Positions 16,066-25,513 of a stretch of 64,000 bases of DNA are shown here, one piece after another. The position numbers and the translations under genes were made by a program. Each line of letters starts with the position of its first letter. The first letter of the stretch is position 1. This DNA is from Flavobacteriales bacterium (GTDB lineage Bacteria > Bacteroidota > Bacteroidia > Flavobacteriales_E > Vicingaceae): contig JACJZA010000008.1 in NCBI GenBank assembly GCA_020635825.1, positions 186,001 through 250,000 of the forward strand. Direction: 5' to 3'. Under the pieces are notes generated by a model. The model was not told where the DNA came from. It did not search any database and worked only from the letters and a program-made list of their open reading frames with translations.

Positions 16066-17247
16066 ATGAAAGTTCTTCAAATATGTTCTAAGCCACCTCG
16101 TCCATCTGTTGATGGAGGTTGTAAGGCTAGTAATAATATTACTGAAGGATTATTAAACAATAATATTGAAGTTAAAATTCTCACTCTTAGTACACATAAA
16201 CATCCTTTTCAAAAACAAAAACTTTCAGAAAAGTATATTCAATCAACCCAGATTCAACATGTTTTTATCGATACTAGGGTTAAATTATTGCCTGCTTTGG
16301 TGCATTTTTTCTCTTCTAAATCTTACAATTTAAGTCGATTTTTTTGCAAAAAATTTGAAGGCTTAATTGTAAATACATTAAAGAAAGAAAAATACCATAT
16401 AGTATTGTTAGAAGGACTTTTCGTTACTGGTTATCTTCAAGCCATAAGGAAATGCACAGATGCAAAGGTAATATTGCGTTCACATAATGTAGAGTTTGAA
16501 ATATGGGAAAGAAGTGCTGAAAGTGAAAAAAATCCAATTAAAAAGTTCTATCTAAATCATTTAGCAAAACAACTTAAAAAGGATGAGGTAGCTGTTTTAA
16601 ATGAATTAGACGCTATCGCTTCAATTACATATAAAGACAAGAAGAAATTTATCGAATTGGGCTGTAAGAAGCCTATTAATGTTATTCCATTTGGTATAAA
16701 CTTGAATGATTATCAAGTAAATAAAAATAACAACCAATTCGATTTTTTCCATATAGGTAGCATGGATTGGGTGCCCAATCAACAAGCCATAAAATGGTTT
16801 TTGGATAAGGTTTGGAGTCAAGTAGAAAAAAAGCACCCTGAAGCATTGATTAATATTGCAGGTAAAAAAATGCCAGACTGGTTAACACATTGGAAACAAC
16901 ATAATGTTAAAATAATCGGTGAAGTCCCAAGTGCTGTTGATTTTATCAACGAAAATAAAATAATGATAGCACCTCTTTTTTCGGGTAGTGGGATGAGAGT
17001 AAAAATTATTGAAGCCATGGCTTTAGGGAAAGTTGTTATAGCAACAGATATAGCATTGGAAGGAATAGATGCTGAGCATAAAAAAAATGTCTTGATTGCT
17101 GATACAGCTGATGATTTTGTACAATCTATTAATTGGTGTATGGAAAACTTGTCGGAACTAGAAGTAATTGGCAATAATGCTAGAAAACTAATAGAAGAGA
17201 AGTATGATAATGCGGTTATCATTAAAAAATTAATAGATTTATTTTAA
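16066..17247 (+). CDS. GT4-family glycosyltransferase
   Basis: The 393-residue GT-B enzyme has an N-terminal acceptor domain opening MKVLQICSKPPRPSVDGG and a C-terminal donor-binding domain with FSGSGMRVKIIEAMALG (the E-x7-E type region, about 305-325). Family members move sugars from nucleotide donors onto glycolipids or polysaccharides. It starts 3 bp after lptF, and its stop shares a base with the next start (TAATG). The sugar and acceptor are unknown; LPS or another envelope glycan is inferred from the neighbours. Confidence 0.88.
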   Translation: MKVLQICSKPPRPSVDGGCKASNNITEGLLNNNIEVKILTLSTHKHPFQKQKLSEKYIQSTQIQHVFIDTRVKLLPALVHFFSSKSYNLSRFFCKKFEGLIVNTLKKEKYHIVLLEGLFVTGYLQAIRKCTDAKVILRSHNVEFEIWERSAESEKNPIKKFYLNHLAKQLKKDEVAVLNELDAIASITYKDKKKFIELGCKKPINVIPFGINLNDYQVNKNNNQFDFFHIGSMDWVPNQQAIKWFLDKVWSQVEKKHPEALINIAGKKMPDWLTHWKQHNVKIIGEVPSAVDFINENKIMIAPLFSGSGMRVKIIEAMALGKVVIATDIALEGIDAEHKKNVLIADTADDFVQSINWCMENLSELEVIGNNARKLIEEKYDNAVIIKKLIDLF

Positions 17248-18413
17248 TGAAGATTTTTGTTTTGGTATCACGATTTCCTTACCCTCTTGAAAAAGGGGAC
17301 AAGTTACGTGCGTTTCACCAAATCAAAGAATTATCCAAAAAACATGAAATTGTACTTTGTGCATTATCAGACGAAAAAGTATCTAATTCTTCTATTGAAA
17401 AATTGAAACAGTATTGCGTTCAAGTTGAGGTAATTAGATTGTATAAATTAAAGATTTATTGGAACTTGTTAATGCAATTGTTATTTGGGAAAAAATCTTT
17501 ACAAGTATCCTATTTTTATAGTGCTGGAGCACATAAAAAAATAGAAAATTTAATCGAAAAAGTAAAGCCAGACTATATCTATTGTCAGTTAATCAGGGTA
17601 ACTGAGTATGTAAGAGACTTGAAAATTGAGAAAACGCTTGACTACATGGATGCTTTTGCCAGAGGTATGGAGAGAAGGGTTGAAAATGCTCCTTTTTACT
17701 TAAAGCCTTTTTTAAAAATTGAAACAAAAAGATTAAAACGATATGAACATGATGTTTTTAACGATTTTAATCATACAAGCATTATTTCAAATCAGGATAA
17801 AGAATTAATAGTGCACATAAAAAATCACGAAATAAAGGTGATACCAAATGGGGTTGATTATTCTACTTTTCAGTTTAAAGAAGTAGAAAAAAAATATGAT
17901 TTGATTTTTACCGGAAACATGGGCTATCCTCCAAATATTGATAGCGCTGTATATATTATAAATGAGATTATGCCTCTTTTATGGCAGAAGTTTCCTAATG
18001 TTAATTTAGCCATTGTTGGTGCTACCCCAGATGCAAGAGTAAAAGCTTTACAATCGAGTAAAGTTACTGTTACTGGTTGGGTTGAGGATATATCAGATTA
18101 TTATGCTGCATCAAAAATTTTTATTGCTCCTATGCAAATCGGAACTGGGTTGCAAAATAAATTACTAGAAGCAATGGCGATGAAATTACCTTGTATTACC
18201 TCTAAGTTGGCTAATAATGCATTGGGTGCTATACATGAAAAAGATGCTTTAATAGGTGAAACACCTGAGGATTATGTAAATCATATTGTAAATTTATTGG
18301 AGAATCAAGAACTTTATCAAAAACTTTCCGAAAATGGGTATGAGTTTGTAAAACAGAATTATACTTGGGAAGGTACCACACAATTATTAGAAGATTTAAT
18401 GATATCAAAATAA
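17247..18413 (+). CDS. GT4-family glycosyltransferase (TIGR03087-like)
   Basis: The 388-residue GT-B enzyme opens MKIFVLVSRFPYPLEKGDKLRAFHQI, has the nucleotide-sugar region FTGNMGYPPNIDSA (about 225-240) and the donor site MQIGTGLQNKLLEAMAMKLP (about 295-315). The pattern resembles the sugar transferases called TIGR03087 in exopolysaccharide systems, by eye only. It overlaps the preceding glycosyltransferase gene by one base and is followed by dapD after 1 bp. Both glycosyltransferases are probably sequential steps on the same envelope glycan. Confidence 0.85.
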   Translation: MKIFVLVSRFPYPLEKGDKLRAFHQIKELSKKHEIVLCALSDEKVSNSSIEKLKQYCVQVEVIRLYKLKIYWNLLMQLLFGKKSLQVSYFYSAGAHKKIENLIEKVKPDYIYCQLIRVTEYVRDLKIEKTLDYMDAFARGMERRVENAPFYLKPFLKIETKRLKRYEHDVFNDFNHTSIISNQDKELIVHIKNHEIKVIPNGVDYSTFQFKEVEKKYDLIFTGNMGYPPNIDSAVYIINEIMPLLWQKFPNVNLAIVGATPDARVKALQSSKVTVTGWVEDISDYYAASKIFIAPMQIGTGLQNKLLEAMAMKLPCITSKLANNALGAIHEKDALIGETPEDYVNHIVNLLENQELYQKLSENGYEFVKQNYTWEGTTQLLEDLMISK

Positions 18414-18414
18414 A

Positions 18415-19230
18415 ATGAACGAATTAAGAAGCATAATTGAAAACGCTTGGGAAAACCGAGAATTATTAAAGGACAATCAGGTTCAATCGTCAATTAGAGA
18501 AGTAATTGAATTGTTGGATAAAGGTAAATTGAGAGTAGCAGAACCTAATGGAGACGATTGGCAAGTAAATGAATGGGTTAAAAAAGCTGTAGTGATGTAT
18601 TTTCCTATTCAAAAAATGGAAACCATTGAAGTAGGTCCTTTTGAATTTCATGATAAAATGAAATTAAAAACTAATTATGCCGAATTAGGTGTAAGGGTAG
18701 TTCCTCATGCAGTTTCACGATATGGAGCTTATTTAGCCAAAGGAGTAATTATGATGCCCTCATATGTAAATATTGGAGCTTATGTAGATTCAGGTACCAT
18801 GGTAGATACATGGGCAACAGTTGGGTCTTGTGCACAAATAGGAAAAAATGTTCATTTAAGTGGAGGTGTAGGTATAGGGGGTGTTTTGGAACCATTGCAA
18901 GCAGCACCTGTAATTATTGAAGATGATTGTTTTATTGGTTCTAGGTGTATTGTAGTGGAAGGAGTAAGAGTAAAAAAAGAAGCAGTTTTAGGAGCAAATG
19001 TGGTATTGACAAAGTCGACTAAAATTATTGATGTAAGTGGAAGTGAACCAATTGAGTATAGAGGAGAAGTTCCTGAGCGATCAGTAGTAATTCCGGGCTC
19101 TTATACAAAAGATTTTGCAGCTGGAAAATTCAATGTTCCTTGTGCTTTAATCATCGGTAAAAGAAAAGCAAGTACAGACTTGAAAACATCTTTAAATAAT
19201 GCTTTAAGAGAATACGATGTAGCGGTTTAA
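18415..19230 (+). CDS. dapD: 2,3,4,5-tetrahydropyridine-2,6-dicarboxylate N-succinyltransferase
   Basis: The enzyme succinylates tetrahydrodipicolinate in the lysine/meso-diaminopimelate pathway. The 271 residues match the family length: a helical N-terminal domain (about 1-100) and a left-handed beta-helix of hexapeptide repeats (about 105-250) including HLSGGVGIGGVLEP and EDDCFIGSRC. It sits inside an envelope-sugar operon and overlaps the GT9 gene start by one base (TAATG), perhaps co-expressing peptidoglycan precursor and outer-membrane glycan genes. Confidence 0.96.
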   Translation: MNELRSIIENAWENRELLKDNQVQSSIREVIELLDKGKLRVAEPNGDDWQVNEWVKKAVVMYFPIQKMETIEVGPFEFHDKMKLKTNYAELGVRVVPHAVSRYGAYLAKGVIMMPSYVNIGAYVDSGTMVDTWATVGSCAQIGKNVHLSGGVGIGGVLEPLQAAPVIIEDDCFIGSRCIVVEGVRVKKEAVLGANVVLTKSTKIIDVSGSEPIEYRGEVPERSVVIPGSYTKDFAAGKFNVPCALIIGKRKASTDLKTSLNNALREYDVAV

Positions 19231-20195
19231 TGAAAAAGTTTTTGGTCATACAAACTGCATTTATTGGTGATGTAATTCTAGCAACATCAATAGTGGAAAA
19301 ATTGATACAATTTTACCCTGAGAGCCAAATAGATTTTTTATTGAGAAAAGGAAATGAAGGGTTGTTAGAAAATCATCCTTTTATTAACGAAGTATTGATT
19401 TGGGATAAAAAAAATAAGAAGTATGATAATTTAAAGCAAATTACCAAACAAGTAGCTAGAAGTAGATATGATGTTGTAATAAACTTACAACGTTTTGCTT
19501 CTAGTGGGTTAATAACCACTTTATCCGGTGCCAAACAAAAAATTGGGTTCAAAAAGAATCCCTTATCTTTTTCTTTCACTAAAAAAGTAGAACATCAAAT
19601 TGGAAATGGAAAACACGAAATTGAAAGAAATCAATTATTAATAGCAGAACTAACTGATTCGAGACCTAGTAAACCTAAACTCTATCCATCCAATAAAAAT
19701 TATGAAGATGTAGAGCAATATAAAAGGCAAGAATATGTTTGTATGGCTCCCACTTCTGTATGGTTTACAAAGCAACTTCCAAAAGAAAAATGGATTCAAT
19801 TGATTCACACTATTAAAGATAAGCAAATGATTTATTTATTGGGTGGAAAAGCAGATTTGGAGCAATGCGAAGAAATAAAATTACTTTCTAAAAATAAAAA
19901 TGTAGTCAATCTGTGTGGTCAATTATCTTTTTTAGAATCAGCCGCATTGATGCAAACTGCTAAAATGAATTATGTAAATGATTCTGCTCCTTTACATATT
20001 TGTTCAGCTACAGATGCTCCTGTTACTGCATTTTTCTGTTCAACAGTTCCAAGTTTTGGATTTGGACCACTTTCTAAAAATAAAAAAATAATTGAGGTTT
20101 CTGGAAAGTTAAACTGTAGACCTTGTGGGCTTCACGGGAAAAAAGAATGTCCCGAAGGACATTTTAAATGTGCTTATGAAATTAATATAAATTAA
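19230..20195 (+). CDS. GT9 heptosyltransferase-family protein
   Basis: The 321-residue product resembles the ADP-heptose:LPS heptosyltransferase family (WaaC/WaaF): the N-terminal IQTAFIGDVILATSIVEKL, the mid segment PTSVWFTKQLPKEKW and the donor-site region VNDSAPLHICSATDAP (about 250-265). A cysteine-rich C-terminal stretch (CRPCG, then CPEG, then C) is typical of the family. It is last in the lptF operon and closed by a terminator. The exact sugar is unknown; a role in LPS core assembly is inferred. Confidence 0.88.
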   Translation: MKKFLVIQTAFIGDVILATSIVEKLIQFYPESQIDFLLRKGNEGLLENHPFINEVLIWDKKNKKYDNLKQITKQVARSRYDVVINLQRFASSGLITTLSGAKQKIGFKKNPLSFSFTKKVEHQIGNGKHEIERNQLLIAELTDSRPSKPKLYPSNKNYEDVEQYKRQEYVCMAPTSVWFTKQLPKEKWIQLIHTIKDKQMIYLLGGKADLEQCEEIKLLSKNKNVVNLCGQLSFLESAALMQTAKMNYVNDSAPLHICSATDAPVTAFFCSTVPSFGFGPLSKNKKIIEVSGKLNCRPCGLHGKKECPEGHFKCAYEININ

Positions 20196-20221
20196 AAATC
20201 CCGCCAAAAGCGGGATTTTTT
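20194..20221. terminator. Bidirectional intrinsic terminator between GT9 gene and tRNA-Arg
   Basis: AAAAATCCCGC and GCGGGATTTTT pair across a 5-nt loop. The flanking A- and T-tracts serve both strands, including the convergent tRNA-Arg. Confidence 0.9.
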
Positions 20222-20222
20222 G

Positions 20223-20296
20223 TGACCTCGACAGGATTCAAACCTGTAACCTTCTGAGCCGTAATCAGATGCGCTATTCAGTTGCGCCACGAGGCC
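20223..20296 (-). tRNA. tRNA-Arg (anticodon ACG)
   Basis: The 74-nt cloverleaf has acceptor GGCCTCG/CGAGGTC (one G-T pair), anticodon stem TCTGA/TCAGA with loop TTACGGC (ACG at 34-36), T-loop TTTGAAT and discriminator A, with no encoded CCA. The D-loop reads AACTGAATA, with a single G where most tRNAs have GG. Confidence 0.93.
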
Positions 20297-20379
20297 GAAA
20301 ACTTTTGCAAATATAAATATTCACTTTTAAATAGAAGGATTTCTATTATTTATTACCTTTAAATTTTTACTGAAAAAAG

Positions 20380-21783
20380 ATGAATTATAATTCAATAAAA
20401 CCTGAAAATATAAAAGAATTACAACAAATTGTTGGAGAATCATGGGTGAAATTTGACGAAGAAACATTGGATAAATACTCTCATGACGAAACAGAAGATT
20501 TAAAGTTTTTTCCTGAGCTTGTAGTTTTTCCAAGAACTCCTGAAGAAATTTCTCAAATTCTTAAATTTTGTAATCAACATCTAATTCCTTTAACACCAAG
20601 AGGCGCAGGAACAGGATTGAGCGGTGGTGCGTTACCTGTAAATAAAGGTATTTTAATGTCAATGGAGAGGTTTAATCAAATTTTAGAAATTGATGAAAGA
20701 AATCTTCAGGCAACTGTAGAACCTGGAGTTATTACTCAGGTTTTTCAGGAAGCTGTAAAAGAAAAAGGCTTATTTTATCCTCCCGATCCTGCTAGTAAAG
20801 GAAGTTGTTTTATCGGAGGAAACATAGCAGAAAATTCAGGAGGTCCTAAAGCTGTAAAGTATGGTGTTACTAAAGATTATGTGTTGAATTTGGAGATAGT
20901 TTTGCCAAATGGAGAAATAGTTTGGACAGGTGCAAATGTGCTTAAAAACTCAACAGGATATAATTTAACACAATTAATGGTGGGGAGTGAAGGGACATTG
21001 GGAGTTGTCACTAAAGCCGTTTTTAGGTTGTTGCCTTTTCCGCAAAATGACTTATTAATGTTAGTTCCCTTTTATAAAGCCGAAGATGCGTGTGAGGCAG
21101 TTGCAGAAATATTTAAAGCAGGTATAATTCCATCTGGGATGGAGTTTATGGAGAGAGATGCTCTGCTGTGGGGAGCAAAACATATAGGAGATACTGCCTT
21201 TTCAATCCCCGAAAATATACAAGCACATTTATTAATTGAAGTGGATGGGAATGACAATGAGCTTTTATATAAAGAATGTGAGAAAATTTATGAGGTTTTA
21301 GAGAGATTTGATTGTGATGAAATATTATTTGCTGAAGATGCTACACAAAAAGACAAATTATGGAAAATTAGACGTGTTGTGGGGGAAGCAGTGAAATCAA
21401 AATCTATATACAAAGAGGAAGATACAGTCGTTCCTCGTGCAGAATTACCGATTTTATTAAAGGGTGTGAAGGAAATAGGATTACAATATGGATTTAAATC
21501 GGTCTGTTATGGACATGCAGGGGATGGAAATTTACATGTAAATATTATTAAGGATACAATGAGCGATGATGATTGGAATAATAAATTACCATTCGCCATT
21601 AGAGAAATTTTTAATTTGTGTGTTCAGTTAAAAGGAACCGTTTCAGGTGAACATGGTATAGGATTAGTACAAAAATCATATATGGATATCCCCTTTTCTT
21701 TACAAATGATTGATATTCAGAAAAGTATTAAGAAGCTATTCGACCCTAACGAAATATTAAATCCTTCAAAAATATTTGAATAA
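20380..21783 (+). CDS. FAD-linked oxidase, GlcD/D-lactate dehydrogenase family
   Basis: The 467-residue flavoprotein has a VAO/PCMH FAD-binding domain (PRGAGTGLSGGALP near 72-85, PPDPASKGSCFIGG near 131-144, GSEGTLG near 204) and a C-terminal FAD-oxidase domain with HAGDGNLHVNI and SGEHGIG. These are hallmarks of glycolate oxidase subunit GlcD and D-2-hydroxyacid dehydrogenases. No glcE or glcF gene is adjacent, so it may act alone or with a distant iron-sulfur partner. The substrate (glycolate, D-lactate or another 2-hydroxyacid) is not determined. It forms a single-gene unit. Confidence 0.92.
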   Translation: MNYNSIKPENIKELQQIVGESWVKFDEETLDKYSHDETEDLKFFPELVVFPRTPEEISQILKFCNQHLIPLTPRGAGTGLSGGALPVNKGILMSMERFNQILEIDERNLQATVEPGVITQVFQEAVKEKGLFYPPDPASKGSCFIGGNIAENSGGPKAVKYGVTKDYVLNLEIVLPNGEIVWTGANVLKNSTGYNLTQLMVGSEGTLGVVTKAVFRLLPFPQNDLLMLVPFYKAEDACEAVAEIFKAGIIPSGMEFMERDALLWGAKHIGDTAFSIPENIQAHLLIEVDGNDNELLYKECEKIYEVLERFDCDEILFAEDATQKDKLWKIRRVVGEAVKSKSIYKEEDTVVPRAELPILLKGVKEIGLQYGFKSVCYGHAGDGNLHVNIIKDTMSDDDWNNKLPFAIREIFNLCVQLKGTVSGEHGIGLVQKSYMDIPFSLQMIDIQKSIKKLFDPNEILNPSKIFE

Positions 21784-21784
21784 G

Positions 21785-21810
21785 AAAAAGCCACTAAAAA
21801 GTGGCTTTTT
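21785..21810 (+). terminator. Intrinsic terminator of the GlcD-family gene
   Basis: AAAAAGCCACT and AGTGGCTTTTT form an 11-bp stem with a 4-nt loop, ending in a T-tract. Confidence 0.9.
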
Positions 21811-22018
21811 GGGATTTTGGAGAGAAAATAAATGTTTTAAACCTATCTATATTAACTTTTAAAAAATCTCCATTTATATAGAAAGACGATAAGATACAAA
21901 TAAAGGTTGCTTTCAAAAAAAATAGATTAGGATTTTAATAATTACAGGATTTAATATTTTGAAGCGATTCAGATTTTTAATAAATTTAACGGATTTTTAA
22001 AACTAAACTTATATAATT

Positions 22019-24229
22019 ATGAAAAAAAGTACTTTATTAATTTCATCGATTGCTCTGAGTACGGTTTTAGCTTTTGGACAAAACAATAGAAAAGCTTTAC
22101 CATTAAAAACCCACACTCATCAAATTGATCAGCAGGCTGCTGGTGAGATGATTCAGAATGCAAAAAGAACTCCATCTGGACATATCAGATGTTTAACAAC
22201 AGAAATGGAAGCGCTGAGAAGAATGGCTGATCCATCTATTCCTACTCAGGAAGAATATAGAAAATGGCTTGATAAAATTGTTAAAGAAAACCAAAACAAT
22301 CCATCTGCTAAAAAGGCAACTAGAAATATTCCTATAGTTGTTCATGTTATTCATAATGGTGATGCGTTAGGTTCAGGAGAGAATATTTCTGATGCTCAGG
22401 TTATATCGCAAGTAGATATATTAAATCAAGATTTTTCTGCTACAAATTCTGATTTTGGTAATACACCATCTATTTATCAAAGTGTTGCAGCTAATATGGA
22501 TTTTCAATTTTGTATGGCTACAGAAGACCCTACAGGAAACCCAACGAATGGTATTGATAGAGTGAATTATGGTACTGCTTCCTTTGGTAATGCAGCGTGC
22601 GAATCAATGAAAGCTGCAACTCAATGGGATCCTACTAGATATTTTAATATATGGGTTGTTCGATTTGGAGGTGATATGAATGGAGTATTAGGATATGCAC
22701 AATTTCCTAATAGTGGATCTGCAAATACAGATGGTCTTGTAGTTGCATACAATGCTTATGGAAATACAGGAGCGGCTCAAGCACCTTATAATAAAGGTAG
22801 AACAGCTACACATGAGATTGGACATTGTTTCGGATTATATCATATTTGGGGAGATGATGGTACAGCATGTACTGGTTCTGATGGAGTTGCTGATACACCA
22901 AATCAAGCTGATGAAAATTATGGTTGTCCAAATTTTGCTACAAATACATCATGTAGTAATAGTGGAGATATGTCTATGAACTATATGGATTATACAGATG
23001 ATGCTTGTATGTATATGTTCACAAACGGTCAAAAAGCGGTAGTAGATGCTGTTTTCAATAGTGCTCCAAGAAGAGCTTCATTATTAACTTCTACAGTTTG
23101 TGGAGTTGCTGCTATTTCTGCTAATTTTACTGGTAATCCATTGGTTATTAACGAAGGACAAACAGTTACTTTTACTGATGCTTCACTTAGTCCTGATAAC
23201 TTAAACTCTTGGGTGTGGAATTTCCCTGGTGGAACACCAAATACTTTTAATGGACAAACACCTCCTGCTATTACATATAATACTGCTGGTCAGTATGATG
23301 TTACTTTAACAGTTGGTGATGATAATGGTGGTTCTGATATGTTAACAAGATCTTTATATGTTACTGTAAATCCTGCCGGAACTATAACTTGTGATTCAAC
23401 AATTGCTGGTTGGGATTGGAATACAGAAGGATTTGGTGGTGCTTATTGGAGTGCTGATTTATGTACACCACAGGATGGATATATAATGGGTAATAACTGT
23501 TATGATGATAATGGTTGGGCTTCGATTGTACCTTTTTCTGGTTCTGGTAAAGAATTAACAGATGTAATGTATGTTTTTGTTCAGTCTTCAGGTACAGGTG
23601 CAACTACTTTAAAAATATGGAATGCTGATGGAGCTGGATTTGATGCTGCTAATGGAGCTATTTCTACTGCACCGGGAACTATTATGGCTCAAGCTTCAGT
23701 TACTTCTGGACAATTCTCAGCTAACTTAAATCAATTTATTGCTGTACCTATTTCTCCGGCTATTCCATTAACAGGACCATTCTACATTGGATACGATCAC
23801 CCTTCTGCTCCAAGTGCAGGTGATACTTTAGCAATGGGACTTGCTACGGGAACTGCAGGAAATACTACATGGGCTAATGAAGCTGGTATTGGATGGAGAG
23901 ATATCGCATTTTGGGGTGTTGATTACAAAGGTACTGTAGTAGCTGTTATTTGTGATATTGCAACAGGAGAAAAAGAATGGGTTGGTGCTAATATTGATCA
24001 AACTGTTGTTGCTCCAAATCCAACTACAGGTGCAATTAAAGTAGCTTTACCAACTAAAGGTAATGCATCTATAGATGTATTTAATATGATTGGAGATAGA
24101 GTTTATTCAACTAGTACTACTTCTAATTATGTTAATTTTGATTTAAGCGACCAACCAAATGGAGTTTACTTTGTAAAAGTAACTTCTAATGGACAGGTGA
24201 CTACTCAAAAAGTACTTTTAGCTAAATAA
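22019..24229 (+). CDS. Secreted M43-family (pappalysin-type) zinc metalloprotease with PKD domain and T9SS sorting signal
   Basis: The 736-residue product has a signal peptide (about 1-20, AFGQ), a pro-region and a peptidase M43 catalytic domain. The zinc site is His265-Glu266-x2-His269 with third ligand His275 (HEIGHCFGLYH), followed by the Met-turn region MSMNYMDY. A PKD-like beta domain lies at about 365-455 (ISANFTGN...WVWNFPGG...TAGQYDVTLTV), then a beta-rich jelly-roll-like region. The last ~80 residues form a type A T9SS C-terminal domain (APNPTTG, VFNMIGDRVY, NGVYFVKV, KVLLAK). It should cross the inner membrane by Sec and the outer membrane by T9SS, acting extracellularly or on the surface. 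Confidence 0.93.
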   Translation: MKKSTLLISSIALSTVLAFGQNNRKALPLKTHTHQIDQQAAGEMIQNAKRTPSGHIRCLTTEMEALRRMADPSIPTQEEYRKWLDKIVKENQNNPSAKKATRNIPIVVHVIHNGDALGSGENISDAQVISQVDILNQDFSATNSDFGNTPSIYQSVAANMDFQFCMATEDPTGNPTNGIDRVNYGTASFGNAACESMKAATQWDPTRYFNIWVVRFGGDMNGVLGYAQFPNSGSANTDGLVVAYNAYGNTGAAQAPYNKGRTATHEIGHCFGLYHIWGDDGTACTGSDGVADTPNQADENYGCPNFATNTSCSNSGDMSMNYMDYTDDACMYMFTNGQKAVVDAVFNSAPRRASLLTSTVCGVAAISANFTGNPLVINEGQTVTFTDASLSPDNLNSWVWNFPGGTPNTFNGQTPPAITYNTAGQYDVTLTVGDDNGGSDMLTRSLYVTVNPAGTITCDSTIAGWDWNTEGFGGAYWSADLCTPQDGYIMGNNCYDDNGWASIVPFSGSGKELTDVMYVFVQSSGTGATTLKIWNADGAGFDAANGAISTAPGTIMAQASVTSGQFSANLNQFIAVPISPAIPLTGPFYIGYDHPSAPSAGDTLAMGLATGTAGNTTWANEAGIGWRDIAFWGVDYKGTVVAVICDIATGEKEWVGANIDQTVVAPNPTTGAIKVALPTKGNASIDVFNMIGDRVYSTSTTSNYVNFDLSDQPNGVYFVKVTSNGQVTTQKVLLAK

Positions 24230-24250
24230 TATAAAAGTTCATAACTATTT

Positions 24251-24282
24251 AAAGCGTCCCGAAATTTCGGGACGCTTTTTTT
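24251..24282 (+). terminator. Intrinsic terminator of the M43 protease gene
   Basis: The sequence is a near-perfect palindrome of AAAGCGTCCCGAA with its complement, followed by a T-tract. Confidence 0.92.
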
Positions 24283-24293
24283 ATGGGAATATT

Positions 24294-24301
24294 TATTTTT
24301 G
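24294..24301 (+). promoter_or_regulatory. Putative -7 element for mqnE
   Basis: TATTTTTG fits TAnnTTTG and lies 18 nt before the mqnE ATG. A -33 element is not clear. Confidence 0.4.
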
Positions 24302-24319
24302 TAGAAATTTTTATTGAAT

Positions 24320-25474
24320 ATGTCAGAACATAATTTATCCTCACTCATCAGTAAATCTGTACATAATGATGAATTGGTAAGAATATCTAATAAGGTAATT
24401 AACAGTGAGCGTTTGTCTCCTCAAGAAGGTTTGTATATGTATGAAAATGCCGAATTGAGTTTGTTGGGAGCTCTAGCGAATAATATCAGAGAAAAACGAC
24501 ATGGAGATAAAACTTATTTTAATAAGAATTTTCACATTGAACCTACCAACATTTGTGTATTTGATTGTAAGTTTTGCAGCTATTCTCGTTTTTTAAGAGA
24601 AAAAGAAGACTATGATGCATGGGAAATGACCGAAGAACAGATTTATGATGCTATCAAAGCTTATGATAATGTTGATATAACAGAAGTTCACATTGTAGGT
24701 GGTGTGCATCCAAAAATGGGCTTGGAGTACTTTAAAAACTTAATTCAAAACATTAAGCAAATAAGACCTGAATTGCATGTAAAGGCTTTTACAGCAGTAG
24801 AATTGGATTATATGGCTCGTAAAGCCAAAGTGAGCTACAAAGAATGCTTACAAATCTTAAAAGATGCAGGACAAGGTTCTTTGCCAGGTGGTGGGGCTGA
24901 AATTTTTGATGAAACGATTAGAGAACAGATTTGTAAAGATAAATGTACTTCGGCTCAATGGTTAGAAATGCATGAAGCTGCACATAGCGTTGGTATGCCT
25001 TCTAATGCAACAATGCTTTACGGACATTTAGAGAATTACGAGCATTTGATTGATCATATGAATAGGTTAAGAGAACTACAAGATAAAACAGGTGGATTTA
25101 ATGCATTTATTCCCTTAAAATTTAGAAATAAAAATAATCAGATGTCTGATATAGAAGAGGTGAGTATAATTGAAGATTTGAAAGTTTTTGCAATGTCGCG
25201 TATTTATTTAGATAATTTCAATCACATCAAAGCATATTGGCCGATGATAGGACGAAAAACAGCTCAATTATTACTTTCTTTTGGTGTAAACGATGTGGAT
25301 GGAACAGTTGACGATTCTACTAAAATTTACTCAATGGCAGGAGCAGAAGAGCAAAAACCAGTTATGACTACTGAACAAATGATTCAATTGATTAAAGAAG
25401 TAGGAAGAAAGCCTATTGAAAGAGATAGTGTTTACAACGAATTAAATGATTATTCAGAAATAATGGTTAATTAA
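24320..25474 (+). CDS. mqnE: Aminodeoxyfutalosine synthase (radical SAM)
   Basis: The enzyme joins SAM-derived adenosyl to 3-[(1-carboxyvinyl)oxy]benzoate to make aminodeoxyfutalosine, an early step of the futalosine route to menaquinone. The 384-residue product has the radical-SAM cysteine motif C-x3-C-x2-C (CVFDCKFC, Cys79/83/86 from this start), HIVGGVHP, GGGAEIF and a C-terminal AYWPMIG segment typical of MqnE rather than MqnC. The ATG at 24320 is preferred to the TTG two codons upstream. Other mqn genes are not in this window. It probably shares its transcript with the SRPBCC and GDPD genes. Confidence 0.93.
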   Translation: MSEHNLSSLISKSVHNDELVRISNKVINSERLSPQEGLYMYENAELSLLGALANNIREKRHGDKTYFNKNFHIEPTNICVFDCKFCSYSRFLREKEDYDAWEMTEEQIYDAIKAYDNVDITEVHIVGGVHPKMGLEYFKNLIQNIKQIRPELHVKAFTAVELDYMARKAKVSYKECLQILKDAGQGSLPGGGAEIFDETIREQICKDKCTSAQWLEMHEAAHSVGMPSNATMLYGHLENYEHLIDHMNRLRELQDKTGGFNAFIPLKFRNKNNQMSDIEEVSIIEDLKVFAMSRIYLDNFNHIKAYWPMIGRKTAQLLLSFGVNDVDGTVDDSTKIYSMAGAEEQKPVMTTEQMIQLIKEVGRKPIERDSVYNELNDYSEIMVN

Positions 25475-25513
25475 AAACTTATTATATTTGACTGAAAATT
25501 AAAACTTTAAAAA

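Noticed and set aside
24314..24319. TTG start two codons upstream of mqnE ATG
   Set aside because: The ATG at 24320 follows immediately and the extra two residues add nothing conserved.
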